Source: Rosa chinensis
Taxonomy: Eukaryota; Streptophyta; Magnoliopsida; Rosales; Rosaceae
Length of the DNA: 64,000 bases
Direction of reading: 5' to 3'
Assembly: GCF_002994745.2 (NCBI RefSeq)
Contig: NC_037088.1
Location: 61,522,397 to 61,586,396 of the forward strand
The position numbers and the translations under genes were made by a program. Of the stretch, positions 32,462 through 44,319 are shown piece after piece. Position 1 is the stretch's first letter. Every line of letters starts with the position of its first letter. Under the pieces are notes generated by a model, which had not been told where the DNA came from, searched no databases, and was given only the letters and a program-made list of their open reading frames with translations.

Positions 32462-35249
32462 ATGGAGGAGCAACAGGAGCACGAGGTCTACGGCGGCGAG
32501 ATTCCCAACGACGACGGCGAAGATGTCGACATGTCGTCCCGCGCCGACGACGACCAGGACTACAACGACGACCCTAACTCCAAGGTAGGGCCTTAGTAAT
32601 CTAACCTAATCCAAGTCTTTTTCTTTTCTTCTTCTTCTGTAAATCTAGGTTTTTGTGGAGTTTTTCTTTGTGTTGATTCGGCGTCGTTTTTGGTTGTGAA
32701 TAGGAGCTGGAGGACATGAAGAAGAGGCTGAAGGAGATTGAGGAAGAGGCCGGCGCGCTCCGCGATATGCAGGCTAAGGTCGAGAAGGAGATGGGAGCTG
32801 TTCAAGGTTTCTTCTTTTGTCCAGAATATGCTTTCTTGCTTTCTTGATTTGTAGGTATGAGTTATTGAGCTAGGGTTAGGTGTGTGTGTGTGTGTGATTT
32901 TGTGTAATTTGGTGAGCTAGGGTTAGGCTGCATTCTGTGTTTAGTTAGCTTTGAGCTTAGTGATGGCGTTCTTGCTAAGGCTAGGTCAGGCTTGAACTTT
33001 TGGTTTATTTGTGGTATTGTGTGGTGAAAACTGGTCTAATCAAGCTAAATAAAGACTGAAAATTTGAGTTTCGTTCAATTTTGATGTGTTTATCCGACTA
33101 TGGTTGTCAGTTGTATGTAGATATATGGATATAAACAGGTGGGTTATTGATTTGTATAATTGAGTTTTCGGAGGTTTGTTTCTCATACATGTTGTTCTGT
33201 TGTCTTGAATTATTTTAGTAGGAGTTATTGTTGTTTTGTATAAGCTAGATTACTTATGGTGCACATCAATGTGTCTGATATGATAACTGGCCAAACATTG
33301 TTAGTTGAACCTCCACACCTGGGTTGTTACTATCAACTGTGGATCTGTTATTGTTTTTTTGTAGCTCTGTCATTGGTACACGTTAGGCTGCTTTAATATG
33401 TTTCCTGCAGTATTTTGACTTTGATGCTTTAATATGCATCTGCATGATCTCTCTTCTTTGATTCTGAAAAGTATTTTAGCTTTGAGGTTTGATGTTTCCT
33501 TAAGTATATCCGTCAACATTACCCAACATCTTATTTGTTTGTGTTTTGATTCTGAATGAAGATCCCAATGGCGGTTCTGCAAGTCAGGCAGAAAAGGAGG
33601 AGGTGGATGCTCGATCCATCTATGTTGGCAACGTAAGGCTTAACGGTCCTTTTTTATTATTATTTAAATTAGGAATATATATACCTTTTCTTTTGCGTGT
33701 GATTCTCTGAATCAAAGAACTCTTTGTACGAATCATTTTTTTAGAATCAGATATCGTTGTAAGAATTTAGTTCACTGATTTTTATGCTATCTATACAGAG
33801 CTTTGCTAGTCTCAGTAAGATGTAGTTTGAGCTTTTTATGTCATGTAGCCAACTAGTTCATGGCTATGCTGATTTTGGAAGAAAAACCTGTTTAGATTAT
33901 TTCTGTAGATATAGTCGGGTCAATTGACTAATGACTTTTTTGTAACAATGCTCAGTTATTATTAATGTCTATTTCAGTGCAATAGAAACTATCCATCCAA
34001 ACATTATAAGTTGAAAATCTATGTAGTTTATAATCTGGCTCAAATTACTTTCTTTTTTCTTTGTATTTGGATTAAGTTCACCTGTGTTAGCTCCAGCATT
34101 GATTTTAAAGTGTTTATATCTTGATATCTGCAATATCCTATCGAAGCATGACCGAGAGTGAGCACTTAATTTGTTCTTTTCTTTTAACTTCAGGTCGACT
34201 ATGCATGCACTCCTGAAGAAGTCCAGCAGCATTTTCAATCTTGTGGAACTGTGAACAGAGTTACGATTTTGACAGACAAGTTTGGTCAACCAAAAGGATT
34301 TGCTTACGTTGAGTTTGTTGAAGTTGATGCTGTGCAGAATGCTCTCATACTAAATGAATCAGAATTGCATGGTCGTCAATTGAAGGTACTTGGTTTATAT
34401 ATACACAACCAATCACAACACCCCGGTCCCCCAAAAAAAAACACACACACAAATTTATATAGAGAAATTTCTCTGACTCAATTATTTTATAGTGATTGAT
34501 TTTGTTATTGTTTCCAGGTCTCTGCTAAACGGACAAACGTTCCTGGACTGAAACAGTATCGAGGAAGGCGTCCTAACCCATTTTTCCGATCTAGGAGGCC
34601 CTTCATGGCTGCTGCGCCTTTCTACCCCTCGTATGGTTATGGGTAAGCACTGTAATCCTTTTATTCTACTTCGATGCTTTAAGGAGGCAACCAATAGGCA
34701 TGAAAATTTGAAAGTATTTGTGTTGTGGCTTTTAAACCATTTTGTGTGCTTCAGTGTAGATTAGGATTCTTGATACAGTGTAGGAATTGGTAATGCAACA
34801 TAACACGTGAAATAATATTTAGTACCAAGAATATGCTGGTGTTACATTAATTTAAAAAAATAATAATAATACTGATTACCGCCCAACATCTGCCGAGTAT
34901 ATACTGTTTTAGTGTTAGTATATAAACTATATATTGTACATGGCATACCTCAGCCTTCTGCTGAAACTGCCTAAATTTAGAAGCAATGACAATGGCAACT
35001 GGTCTGCCTCTCTTAGATTGCATTACTGGTTCTTTGAGAATTGCTGCAATACGGACAACTAGACAGAGTTTTAGTTTTTTATGTTATTGCATCGCTGGCA
35101 ACTGTAGATTTCTTATTCTTTCACTTGCTCACTCTGAGATATGGATAAACTTTGCATCAACTCCTTATTGCTCGAAGCATTGATTTGATTTTCATGCGTG
35201 CAGGAGGGTTCCAAGGTTCAGACGGCCCATGCGTTACAGACCATACTAA
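32462..35249 (+). CDS. PABN: Nuclear polyadenylate-binding protein (PABN/PABPN1 family), 6 exons
   Basis: The family stimulates poly(A) polymerase and sets poly(A) tail length in the nucleus. Exons are 32462-32584, 32704-32806, 33562-33632, 34194-34385, 34518-34642 and 35204-35249. All junctions are GT-AG and the product is 219 aa, the family's usual length. The order is an acidic N-terminus (1-41), a charged coiled coil (about 42-75, [15 protein letters not shown]), one RRM (about 94-168) with RNP2 SIYVGNV and RNP1 KGFAYVEF (133-140), and an Arg/Pro/Tyr-rich C-terminus (RRPMRYRPY) typical of nuclear PABPs. Cytoplasmic PABPs have four RRMs, so they are excluded. Arabidopsis has three PABN genes; I cannot say which is orthologous. 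Confidence 0.95.
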
Positions 35250-36187
35250 TGATGACACCTCCAGGTGGCCACATTTTGAGAAGGCCGTTTATGTTTCATG
35301 ATGGTCATAGACGGTGCTAATGATAGACCGAAATCACTAAATGGGCCACATAGTGCAAAGGCCATTAATGTTTATTATGGCGTATCTATAGTTTTGGATA
35401 CTAGAGAAAAGAACTTGAACTATCATTTGCATTGCTGATCCCGACTTGATTCTTTCTCGAATTTGTAGTGCACAAGAGCGTTTAGTTTATGTGTGGAGGG
35501 GAAGAAAGAAGGCTGATATGCAAATGCTGTATTGGAGATGATTTCTTACAAAATTCTGTGCTAGATTTTTAGTCTAAAGTCAGAGTCAGTGTGGATGATT
35601 ATTAACATTGAAAGATTCCTATTTCAAGGAAGTGTTTGTGCATTCAGTTATGATTTCTATTATGACTTCTTTTCCTGTCAAAGATACATGTTAAAATGAA
35701 ATGATCTTAGTATTTATATCATTTACCAGGAAAAATGGGAGTGCCATCCATGCCTTGGCGGTATAAATGTGGATTAAACATGCAAGGTTTAAAGTCATTA
35801 TAGGTTTATGTCTGCAGAACACCGTCTCAGATTGATAACTGTTATTTTCATTCTTTGGTGCTTGTAATACTTGAATTACACTATAACCTAAGATGACTGA
35901 CCTAATCTGCTTGTTACTACTACAATTTGGTTGTGCTAATAAAACGAACGGTTCTTTTTCCGGTCGTTACAATCTGAGAGTGCTTTGTGAACTAGTGAAG
36001 CTGTTGTAAATGGTAAATCAGTACAGTAAATTGGCTAAGAAAGAGGAAACAATCTGCAGTGAACATCCTTGAAATCTACCTTCTATAGTTTTAGGCATCC
36101 AAACACTTTTTGAAAGCATCCAGTAGTGCTAGATGACGACTACAGTGACCATGAGAAGATCTGTATTCATTAGGGGACTTCATTAAA
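35250..36187. other. 3' UTR of PABN and convergent intergenic region
   Basis: Probable PABN 3' UTR to about 35700, then AT-rich spacer shared with the 3' end of the reverse-strand gene at 36188. No further gene seen. Confidence 0.5.
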
Positions 36188-37729
36188 CTACCTAGGAGGA
36201 CGGTATCCTAAACTTTCATGGGTATACTTGACAACCTGAGCTGCATGGCTTAAACTTTTGATACCGCGACCCAGACGAGCAACTGATGGAGCTGCAGGAA
36301 GCGAATCAGCAGCACATTTGATCCCAACTTTATGCCAAAACAACTTCATACGAATCGACATACTAACCACCAACCTGCTCAAAGGAAGGGGATGCACTTT
36401 CCCATCTCTCATCATTTCATAGAATGCTGTTCTCATTGCCCACCAGCTGGTGTTCTCTGCAGCCCGTATCACAAAATCAGAAGGCGTAGGAATTCTCAGT
36501 TTTCCTTTGATATTCATGATAATGGAAGCTTGAACAAGTTCCAAGAATGAGGACCCTTGTAGAACTGGCATAGCTGCCTCACCTTCATATCTTGTAACAA
36601 TCTGTGCAGCTAGATCCTTGTATTCTGGAGGAATTGGAGTGTACCAGTATTTTCTAAGACCTTGCAAGTCCTTCGCATCCACAACTGCTACTATGGTCTT
36701 GAATCTTTTAGTCAAGCTTCGAAGAGCTTGTGCAGAGAGAGCATGTTTCTTGTCCTCTAATGCAAGCTCAGAAAACTCAATCCTACTTAGGATGGTTTTC
36801 ATTCTATTGATTGGGAGTCGACCTTCATCATTATGAATACATCGCAACAGCTCCACCACTCTCCGAAAAGGGTACACTTCTGAAACCACTAGAGCATCTA
36901 CAGCTTCACCTCTGTTGACACAATCATATATCTTCCTTACATGATCCAGAGCAGTCCCCAGAGATGGAAAACCATGCACAAGTTTATCATGAATTGCTAC
37001 AAAAAATGGATCAATCGATTGCACAAATTGGGGGACCTCAAAACTGCATTGTGCTGGCTGATTAACTTCTGGTAAATTTGATTCCACATCAGAAAGACAA
37101 CTCCATCCACATTGCACTTTTTGCGGAACCAAACTACTAGCCAAGTCTTGAAACCTGCTCATTCCATTACGTTTACCATCTGAATCACCTGATGTAGCAC
37201 TCCAATGGGACAGAGTCAATGGAGTTCCAAGCAGCATTAGTGATGAGCCAACATGTTGAGCTGCCCTCTTGGCTACAGACCACTGTCCACTAGAGCCAAC
37301 CCCAAAGATTTCCTGTAAAACAGAAGTTTGCGCAAGGCGCTTATACGTTTCGGCTCTCAACTCTTCCTTAAAACATCGTTTGATAACTTCAAAACTCGAA
37401 ACTGGAACAGGATTTTCAACACTCAACATTCTCTCTTGCACTTGCAAGTCTTTCAGGTTCGAAACATCCTCCTTGACAATCACAGCATCAGGTTTAATCT
37501 CCCTAATCAGAAGTTCAGCATCCCATGCTGACCTTTCTGAGAAATCTTGAACACAAAGTACATAAATTACTGACTGAGTTTCGGGCTCACGAACTGCGTA
37601 AACAAATTTCTTTGTGTCTTCAGGTATCGGGAGCTTTTGGACTAACTCATAAGAGACTCTCAGGTCATCAGATTCGAGCACCGAAAAGGGCCAAAGATGT
37701 TGCTTTTTCCACAAAAATGCAAGTGCCAT
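36188..37729 (-). CDS. TraB-like plant protein with N-terminal membrane anchor
   Basis: A single-exon frame of 513 codons, starting at the first true ATG (37729). An in-frame non-ATG extension to 37759 is preceded by a stop. The N-terminus (MALAFLWKKQHLW) is short and hydrophobic to basic, possibly an anchor or targeting sequence. Residues about 45-85 (FVYAVREPETQSVIYVLCVQ, then WDAELLIREIKPDAVIVKED) resemble the opening of TraB/PrgY domains, where a strand is followed by a helix and an ...IREVKPD(V)V... motif. The C-terminal third has Arg-rich helices and two tryptophan-rich stretches (NTSWWAMRTAFYEMM). The function is unknown; TraB proteins of plants have been placed at organelle membranes, but I cannot transfer that with confidence. 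The 5' UTR is probably spliced (donor near 38160). Confidence 0.75.
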   Translation of the reverse strand: MALAFLWKKQHLWPFSVLESDDLRVSYELVQKLPIPEDTKKFVYAVREPETQSVIYVLCVQDFSERSAWDAELLIREIKPDAVIVKEDVSNLKDLQVQERMLSVENPVPVSSFEVIKRCFKEELRAETYKRLAQTSVLQEIFGVGSSGQWSVAKRAAQHVGSSLMLLGTPLTLSHWSATSGDSDGKRNGMSRFQDLASSLVPQKVQCGWSCLSDVESNLPEVNQPAQCSFEVPQFVQSIDPFFVAIHDKLVHGFPSLGTALDHVRKIYDCVNRGEAVDALVVSEVYPFRRVVELLRCIHNDEGRLPINRMKTILSRIEFSELALEDKKHALSAQALRSLTKRFKTIVAVVDAKDLQGLRKYWYTPIPPEYKDLAAQIVTRYEGEAAMPVLQGSSFLELVQASIIMNIKGKLRIPTPSDFVIRAAENTSWWAMRTAFYEMMRDGKVHPLPLSRLVVSMSIRMKLFWHKVGIKCAADSLPAAPSVARLGRGIKSLSHAAQVVKYTHESLGYRPPR

Positions 37730-38290
37730 TGCAACAACAACACTACAGATTGTGACCAACTCAGCTCAGTACTAATTAAGTGATAAGGTAAAGCTTCAAA
37801 TCCCAGCTAGAAAATTATAGTTTCTGAGCAACCAAACAGTCCCTAGTTGAAAACCCACTTGAGTAACCTCAGAAAAAACTAGAATCTGAACCAAAGATTC
37901 GAGCTTTTCACTTGCATGATTAGGACATCAAGAGTTGAGCATGGAAAAGGGACAAAGATCAAGTCTTTTCCACAAGTGCCATTACATTAATACTAACACT
38001 AACGACGTGACTAGCTTAGCTCATCTAACCAAGTGAGACTTTACAAATTCAAAAACCCAGATAGAAAATGCTAGCTCAAGAAACCCAAAATCCACCTTAA
38101 TATGTCTCACAAATTACTATAATCTGAAACCAAAATTTGAGAGCTTCTCACATATATACCTGATTTAGCTGATTCAAGTGATGTTCTTCTTCTCTTTGGT
38201 CATCAACATTATTGTTCCTCCGTGTTTTGTTTCTTTTCTTTTATTTTGTGAGAGGGTTTTGAAATGAAAAATCTTGAAAAGAGAGACGAG
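37730..38290 (-). other. 5' UTR and probable leader intron of the TraB-like gene
   Basis: On the minus strand a leader segment (about 38285-38161) ends CAG/GTATAT, a good donor. A candidate acceptor CTGTAG lies just upstream of the start codon (near 37743). The leader contains a short upstream frame, MLMTKEKKNIT then stop (38208-38173). Confidence 0.5.
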
Positions 38291-38529
38291 GGAGCGGACA
38301 AGACAGACAAATGTTCCGTACTACAGTACTAGCTACTAGTGAGGTTAGAGCATTGAGCAAGAAATTGCTTTTTGTTTTTGGTTGGCGAAGCCTGCATGGG
38401 TCTCCGGGCCGGGTTAGGCCCAAACATGCATTCCTACTTTGTTGCATTCCATTCATGGCTGCTGACACTTCAGCCAAAACATGCAAAGTTTTGTTTCCTT
38501 TTACGAGATTATGTGTAATTTGTTCCTAA

Positions 38530-39002
38530 TTTTTATAGAAGTTTATTGCTATAAAATGTTTGATTTGTTTCGAAAACAGGTTTACTTATTTTGATAAGGA
38601 ATCTCATGAATCGGAGATGGAAGAAATTAATATTTGTGAGTCCGAACATGCACTCCCCTATTTGATGTTAGCTAATTCTCATTTCTTTTGTCGTGTTAGG
38701 ATTGCCCTGTTTTCTTTTTTGAGAAAATATTAGAATTGCCACTTAGACATGGAAAGTTTTGTTTCCTTATTTCACTAGGTTAAGAGCAATATGTTCTACC
38801 GTCTCTAGGATTCTCATTCCTAGTGCATTCCTAATAATTTTAGACCGAGGACTAGCTAGGTGATAGCTTATATAGGACCTTAAAGAATATCAAAACCTTT
38901 AAAGATCGACTAAATTTTCTGCAACCGATCTCAGTCTCTCTTAGATTTTGCTTCTATTAGTTCCAAGGTGAGAAGATTCACGAAGTTCAGTGACAAAGAA
39001 CA
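38530..39002 (+). promoter_or_regulatory. Upstream region of the HVA22-like gene
   Basis: Intergenic, AT-rich. A TATA-like GCTTATATAGG at 38866-38876 lies about 130 bp before the ATG. No other gene seen. Confidence 0.4.
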
Positions 39003-39722
39003 ATGGGAAAAGCATGGTTCTTGCTTACCAAACTGCACTCCCTTGCTTGGCCTGGATTGACGTTGGCTTACCCTTTATACGCATCAATGATGGCCATGGA
39101 GGGCGGCGACACATCGAAACCAGACGTTCAGCAGTGGCTTGCTTATTGGATCATGTACGCTTTACTCTCTCCGTTGGGGATGATTCTCCAACCCCTGTTA
39201 CAATGGATACCGTTCTGCTACGACGTGAAGCTTGTGTTGGTGGCATGGTTAGTTCTACCACAGTTCGGAGGGGCACGTTTCTTGTATGAGAAATATGTGA
39301 GAGACCATGCCCTTAGGCTTATAGGTCGCAAAGACCATCCAAGACATCAAGTAGCAACCTCGAGACCATTTCAACCCGCACCAGGGATTTTGCCCAATGC
39401 TGGGGACACAAGTACTCATCGTTCCAACTCGCCCAATGCTCAGGATGCAAGTTCTCATCAATCTTACAAACCCAATGCTCGGGACACAAGTACTCATCCG
39501 TCCAACACACCTAATGCTCGGGACGCGAGTACTCATCAGTCCAACACTGCCAATGTTCGGGACACGAGTACTCATCCGTCCAACATAGCTAATACTCGAG
39601 ACACAAGTACTCGTGTTGGACGGATGTCCTCAACTGGCGGAGGAGAGAACAGGGTTGTGCATAAGCTGGGAAAACTTAGGTCAACTTGGAAGAATCTTGC
39701 TCGTCGTCACACGAGGTGGTAG
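39003..39722 (+). CDS. HVA22/TB2-DP1 family protein with repetitive C-terminus, intronless
   Basis: The product is 239 aa. Residues 1-105 carry the TB2/DP1/HVA22 domain: SLAWPGLTLAYPLYASMMAM, QWLAYWIMYALLS, the WIPFCYDVKLVLVAWLVLPQ hairpin and GARFLYEKYVRDH. Relatives (plant HVA22, yeast Yop1, animal REEP) shape tubular ER membranes, and plant HVA22 genes are often induced by abscisic acid and stress. Residues about 131-203 consist of six imperfect 13-residue repeats of the type PNARDTSTHPSNT (39-bp DNA units from 39393). A basic tail follows. Most plant HVA22 genes are split by introns; this one is not, which suggests a retrocopy. An AATAAA signal lies at 39781. Confidence 0.9.
   Translation: MGKAWFLLTKLHSLAWPGLTLAYPLYASMMAMEGGDTSKPDVQQWLAYWIMYALLSPLGMILQPLLQWIPFCYDVKLVLVAWLVLPQFGGARFLYEKYVRDHALRLIGRKDHPRHQVATSRPFQPAPGILPNAGDTSTHRSNSPNAQDASSHQSYKPNARDTSTHPSNTPNARDASTHQSNTANVRDTSTHPSNIANTRDTSTRVGRMSSTGGGENRVVHKLGKLRSTWKNLARRHTRW
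39393..39620 (+). repeat. 39-bp coding tandem repeat in the HVA22-like gene
   Basis: Six units of 39 bp (CCCAATGCTCGGGACACAAG-like, then TACTCATC). Each encodes 13 residues rich in Asn, Asp, Ser, Thr and His. The reading frame is preserved throughout. Confidence 0.93.
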
Positions 39723-40536
39723 GTCGGACAACCCTCGTCAACAATTTCCTTGTATCATTCATTGTTCTAGTTTATCTTCCAATAAAAGGACGTAACTTGA
39801 ATTAGTGTGTATGTTTGCTTTGTTGTTTTTGGGATACCGATGAAACAATTATTTTAGTACCAATGTTGAGAACTATAGATGAATGTAAAGTACATTGTAG
39901 TGCTAAATAATAATTGTATTGGCCACCACATGGTATAACACCAGTCTTATTAGTGATTCAAAAATCTCTTGAAAATTTAAATGAGAAATTTCATGAAACA
40001 TGTGTTCAGTGACAATTAATGTGAAAGTTTTCAATCTAAGCTAACCTTGCTAAAACTTGATTTCAATCAAGTTTTGCCTCCCAATAACATTCTTAAGAAA
40101 ATGCCTTGTCACATAATTTGTAAGTATGGTAGATATTTGCACTCTTTCATTTTCAAAAACTATAAGATAGGACACAAGTTTGATATGTTAATGACATTCC
40201 TGCCTCACTCATTATTGACATTCTCATCTCATAATTTATCATGAAAATTCTAAGCTCACCCTTGTTCTTACTATCAAGGAAAATATTTTTATTTCTACAT
40301 TGAACGAAATCGAATCCCTATACCGCAATTCAAGGTATTTTCTCCTCAACTGAGCTAACCCGAAAAACACTAGTTGAGCAAAGTTGAATATTTCAGCTCC
40401 ATGCAAAGGCCCGACCCGGCCCATTTATACCAAGTAAAACTGGTCAAAGGTGCCCTTTAAATCGTAAAATCAGGTAAGAGACTGGTCACAGCAATATATT
40501 TCAGTTCAGAGAAGAAGAAGAAGAAGAAGGGTTCTA
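39723..40536. other. Intergenic region and MED31 leader
   Basis: The HVA22-like 3' UTR ends near 39805. The rest is AT-rich with no gene recognised. A GAAGAA-rich leader (40510-40530) directly precedes the MED31 ATG. Confidence 0.45.
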
Positions 40537-42079
40537 ATGGCGTCTGGCACAGAGAGTGATGAAGCCTCTGACACGTAAGCAAAACCCTAAACCCCTTTCT
40601 TCTCCTCGCTTCGCCTATAAAATCCCCAATTCAATTTCCTCTAATTTGATCGGTTTTGTGTTCGTTAATTGCAGTCCAGAAATTTACAAAGACCCAGATG
40701 ATGGGAGGCAGCGATTCTTGCTTGAATTGGAGTTCATCCAATGTCTCGCAAATCCCACTTACATTCACTGTAAATTTCTCTTCTTTCACCTTGCTTTTGT
40801 TGCAATTCGATTACTGGTAATTGGGTTTTTTTTTTTTTTTTTTTTTTTACCCTAAGGTGAATTTTCTGCCCTGTTGGTATTTCAGATTTGGCTCAAAATC
40901 GGTACTTTGAAGATGAAGCCTTCATTGGGTACTTGAAATATCTTCAGTATTGGCAGCGTCCTGATTACACCAAATTCATAATGTGAGATAAAGCCCAATG
41001 TTGTGTATTAGTTTTGTGGTGTGAGTTGTGATTATTGGATGGTATAACATTGTTTGCTATAACAATTCAGGTACCCTCATTGCTTGTTTTTTCTTGAGCA
41101 ACTCCAAAATGCAAACTTTCGCAATGCAATGGCACATCCTGCCAACAAGGTCGATTGTTATGCCTCTCTTGTTTGTCTATGTTTTTTATATATTGAAATG
41201 AGCAGCATGATCTTTCAATATGTTATGTTTATACCGTCTTCTTTGTCTAGCGTAGATATATGGCCGCCCTGAAGTTTTATGAAGTTCTCCTGTATTTGTG
41301 TTTGAATATGTTAGGTCTGTTTTTATTTTGGTAAAAAAGTCACTATCTTTTCTGTTAAGTATACACTGAATCGCTATCTTAATTTGCAAACGGAAGTTTT
41401 TCTGCACTATCTGAAAGCACCATTCTTGTTCTTCACACTACAATATCTAGTTTTGACATATTGTAAGTTTTACTTAACAGTGCCTGAACCTAAACCCTGC
41501 AATTTATGGGGATTAGAATAATAGGAGCAAATCGTAAAATGTCTTTTGGAGATGGAACTTAAGCAGTTACTTGTCTTTCCTGTAGTACAACATGTGAACC
41601 CTGCATAGGTTCTAAAATCTTCAAGTTCTTGTAACTTTTAGGAATTGGCGCATAGGCAGCAATTCTACTTCTGGAAGAACTATAGGCACAACCGTTTGAA
41701 ACACATATTACCTAGACCTCTTCCTGAACCCGAAGCTGCACCCCCCGTCTCTGCTCCGCCTCAGCAACCTGTGCCTGCTCTTCCACCTGTGCCAGCTGCA
41801 ACCATTTCTGCTACAGCTACTGCTCCTGCCCTTCCCCCTATGCAGTATGCTAATGCCCCTGGATCTGCTCTTGCAAAGAATGATGCAAGGAATAGTGCGG
41901 TTGATCGAAGAAAGAGAAAGTAAGTAAATGAACTTTATCTGGTTAGCGCTTGCTAATTGTGAATTCTTTTCTTTATCATTGTCAAACCACAAGTCTTTTT
42001 ACAGATTTTGCCCAAAAGACCATACTAGACCAGTGTCCTGATTTATATGTATGGTTATTACTATAGGAAAGAAGGCTAA
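40537..42079 (+). CDS. MED31: Mediator complex subunit 31 (SOH1), 6 exons
   Basis: Middle-module subunit of Mediator, acting in the nucleus between transcription factors and RNA polymerase II. Exons are 40537-40574, 40675-40769, 40886-40982, 41071-41149, 41642-41919 and a small last exon 42067-42079. All are GT-AG; the product is 199 aa. The conserved core (about residues 18-115) shows RFLLELEFIQCLANPTYIH, LAQNRYFEDEAFIGYLKYLQ, YPHCLFFLEQLQNANFR and ELAHRQQFYFWKNYRHNRL, the MED31 signature. The plant-specific C-terminus is Pro/Ala-rich and ends DRRKRKKEG. If the last intron is retained, the protein ends four codons earlier at KRK. Confidence 0.96.
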
Positions 42080-44200
42080 CTTGACATAGCATACATACTA
42101 ACAGCAATGGAAATTATATCAGATGAGGTAAGTTTTAACTTCTTGGTCTTCAGGTTATGAGATTAATATTCTTCTCCTTGTAAAACTTATGATACAAGAA
42201 TTGCTACAATGATAGAGGCATATTTTTTCAAAGAAGATACATATTTGTTTATCTACTCTTTGTATAGAATTTCAACAAGTTCAATATCTAATTTTTCCTG
42301 TCTAGGTGATTAACATTCTTTCTACACAGTAACTGCATATTTTTTAGTATGTATGTTTGACCTGCCAATTGAAGATGGGAGATATACAGGAAAAAAAACC
42401 AAGGAAGTTTTGTTCACTTTTTTTCTTTTTTCATTCCACTGGTTTTGGTTTGTGTGTTTGAGATGTTGTTTTTTCTTTTTTTTGGGGGTGGGGGATTGGT
42501 TTTGGGATGGGGATGGGGATTTAAAGAGCTTAACTCAAAATTTACAGAGCTAAGCCCCTACTCAGAGTCTCAGACACATAACAAGGGAGTGCAAACTGTG
42601 GTTGGGGCACCTGAAAATTCCTCATCAATAGTCTGAACATGAAATGCCACTCCTATTTGTGCATTGTTTCGAAAGTTGAACCTTTTCTTTGCTTCCCACC
42701 TATATATGGCAAAGATGATTTTGCATTTTTTCTGCACCTCTCAGGATGAGAATAGCTACTCTGTAGTTGTTCTTTGAGCTGAAGTAACGATCTGAGCCTT
42801 TTGTGGGAGACAATTCTAATAATTTTTGAAGGAAATATTTTTTATATTTTATTGATCTCCAAGTTGTTTTAGGTTGGGGGTGGGGTTGTTACTGAAAATT
42901 TAAAGGGCTAAACCCCTACTCAGTCACATCACAGGCTAATGGTGGTCGGGCTAGCCAGAAATTCCTTAAACGGCTGCCAGTCTTTCTGAACATGACATGC
43001 CACTCCCAATTGTTTATGGTTTCAAAAGTCGAACCTCTTTTTGTCTTTTGTGTTTTTTCTACCGACCTCTATATTGCAATGATGATATTTGCTTTTTGTC
43101 TACACCTCTCAGGATGAGAATTGTTACTCTGTAGTTGTTCTTTGAGCAGAACTACCATCTGAGTCGAACCTCTTTTTGTCTTTTGTGTTTTTTCTCCTGA
43201 CCTCTATATGGCAATGATGATATTTTCTTTTTGTCTACACCTCTCAGGATGAGAATTGCTACTCTGTAGTTTTTCTTTGAGCAGAACTACCATCTGAGCC
43301 ATTGGGTGGGAAACAATTAATGAAAAGTTTATTTCATTGATCTCAAAGTTGTTTAAGTTTGATGCTTTTTAGTAGGTGGGTGTGCTTACTTCATCCCAGC
43401 TCAATCATCTTTGCCAGGCTTAATGTTTGGAATCCGGGGTGGGGTGAAACAATATGACTATATAAGATCAATGACATTTTACCATTTCTTTTAACCATTT
43501 AAGCACTGTGGATGGTCTTCAATACCTGTCAACCCTGCAGTGGAATCATGTTGCTTACCTTTCATTATTTTATGAAATTATTTGAAGAATGAACTTCCAG
43601 CGTAGCATATTGCATATTTGTTTTCTGAAGGCAGTTTATGGTTTTCAGGCATTTATTTGTTTATTGACAGTTTTGTTATTGATTGCAGGAGAATTGTCAA
43701 GAACTGAAAAAAGACGGAAACAAGATTTTCCAACTCTCACTGACATTAGTGTTAGAATCTTCAAGACAATCTTTCAGACACTTCTGAGCGGACATTGAAG
43801 TTCAGTCAGACTTAACAATACCAGGGAAACTTTTTAGAAGTTCTGGCAGTTGTCAGTGTATTGATTGTGTTATACCCTCTAAGATGGTCTGTTTAAGAGT
43901 AAATGCGTGTAAGACTGTTTAAGCCCTCTTCTAGTTTCGACAGAGTTGAGGAAGCTAAATGCCTAGCCTCAGAATGTCATTTGATTCGTGGTTGACAACA
44001 TTACTGATATGCAATGCATTCTGATTGTTTGTTGTAGTTGAATGATATGTTCTTGTGTGGCATTTATTGTTGTTGGCCTTCGAAGCCCCAGGATTTTCTG
44101 GTTAATGACCCTGGAGAGAATGGTTTGAGTTTTCGTTTCTCCTCGGTTAAAGATAAACTGAACAATGGTATAACTGCTGGCTAAAAAAAATGCGAGGAAC
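42080..44200 (+). other. MED31 3' UTR and downstream region
   Basis: T-rich sequence with no second gene. A TTGCAG acceptor at about 43684-43689 precedes a more purine-rich stretch, so the 3' UTR may be spliced. It contains a tandem duplication, listed separately. Confidence 0.4.
43028..43297. repeat. 135-bp tandem duplication
   Basis: Two adjacent copies (43028-43162 and 43163-43297), each starting GTCGAACCTCTTTTTGTC and ending ACTACCATCTGA, differ at only a few bases. A more diverged copy lies around 42670-42800. Confidence 0.93.
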
Positions 44201-44319
44201 TAACTCTACTTGTAAGAGAACCAACCGAACTAGAGAATGACAAGGGACTTGGGCAGTCCGAATATTGAACAGGAAACCAAATGCCAGAAACATAACGTGT
44301 TCTAAGAAGAGAAGATATG

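Noticed and set aside
36332..37755. Forward frames over the TraB-like gene
   Set aside because: Antisense shadows of an intact 513-codon frame with coherent composition.
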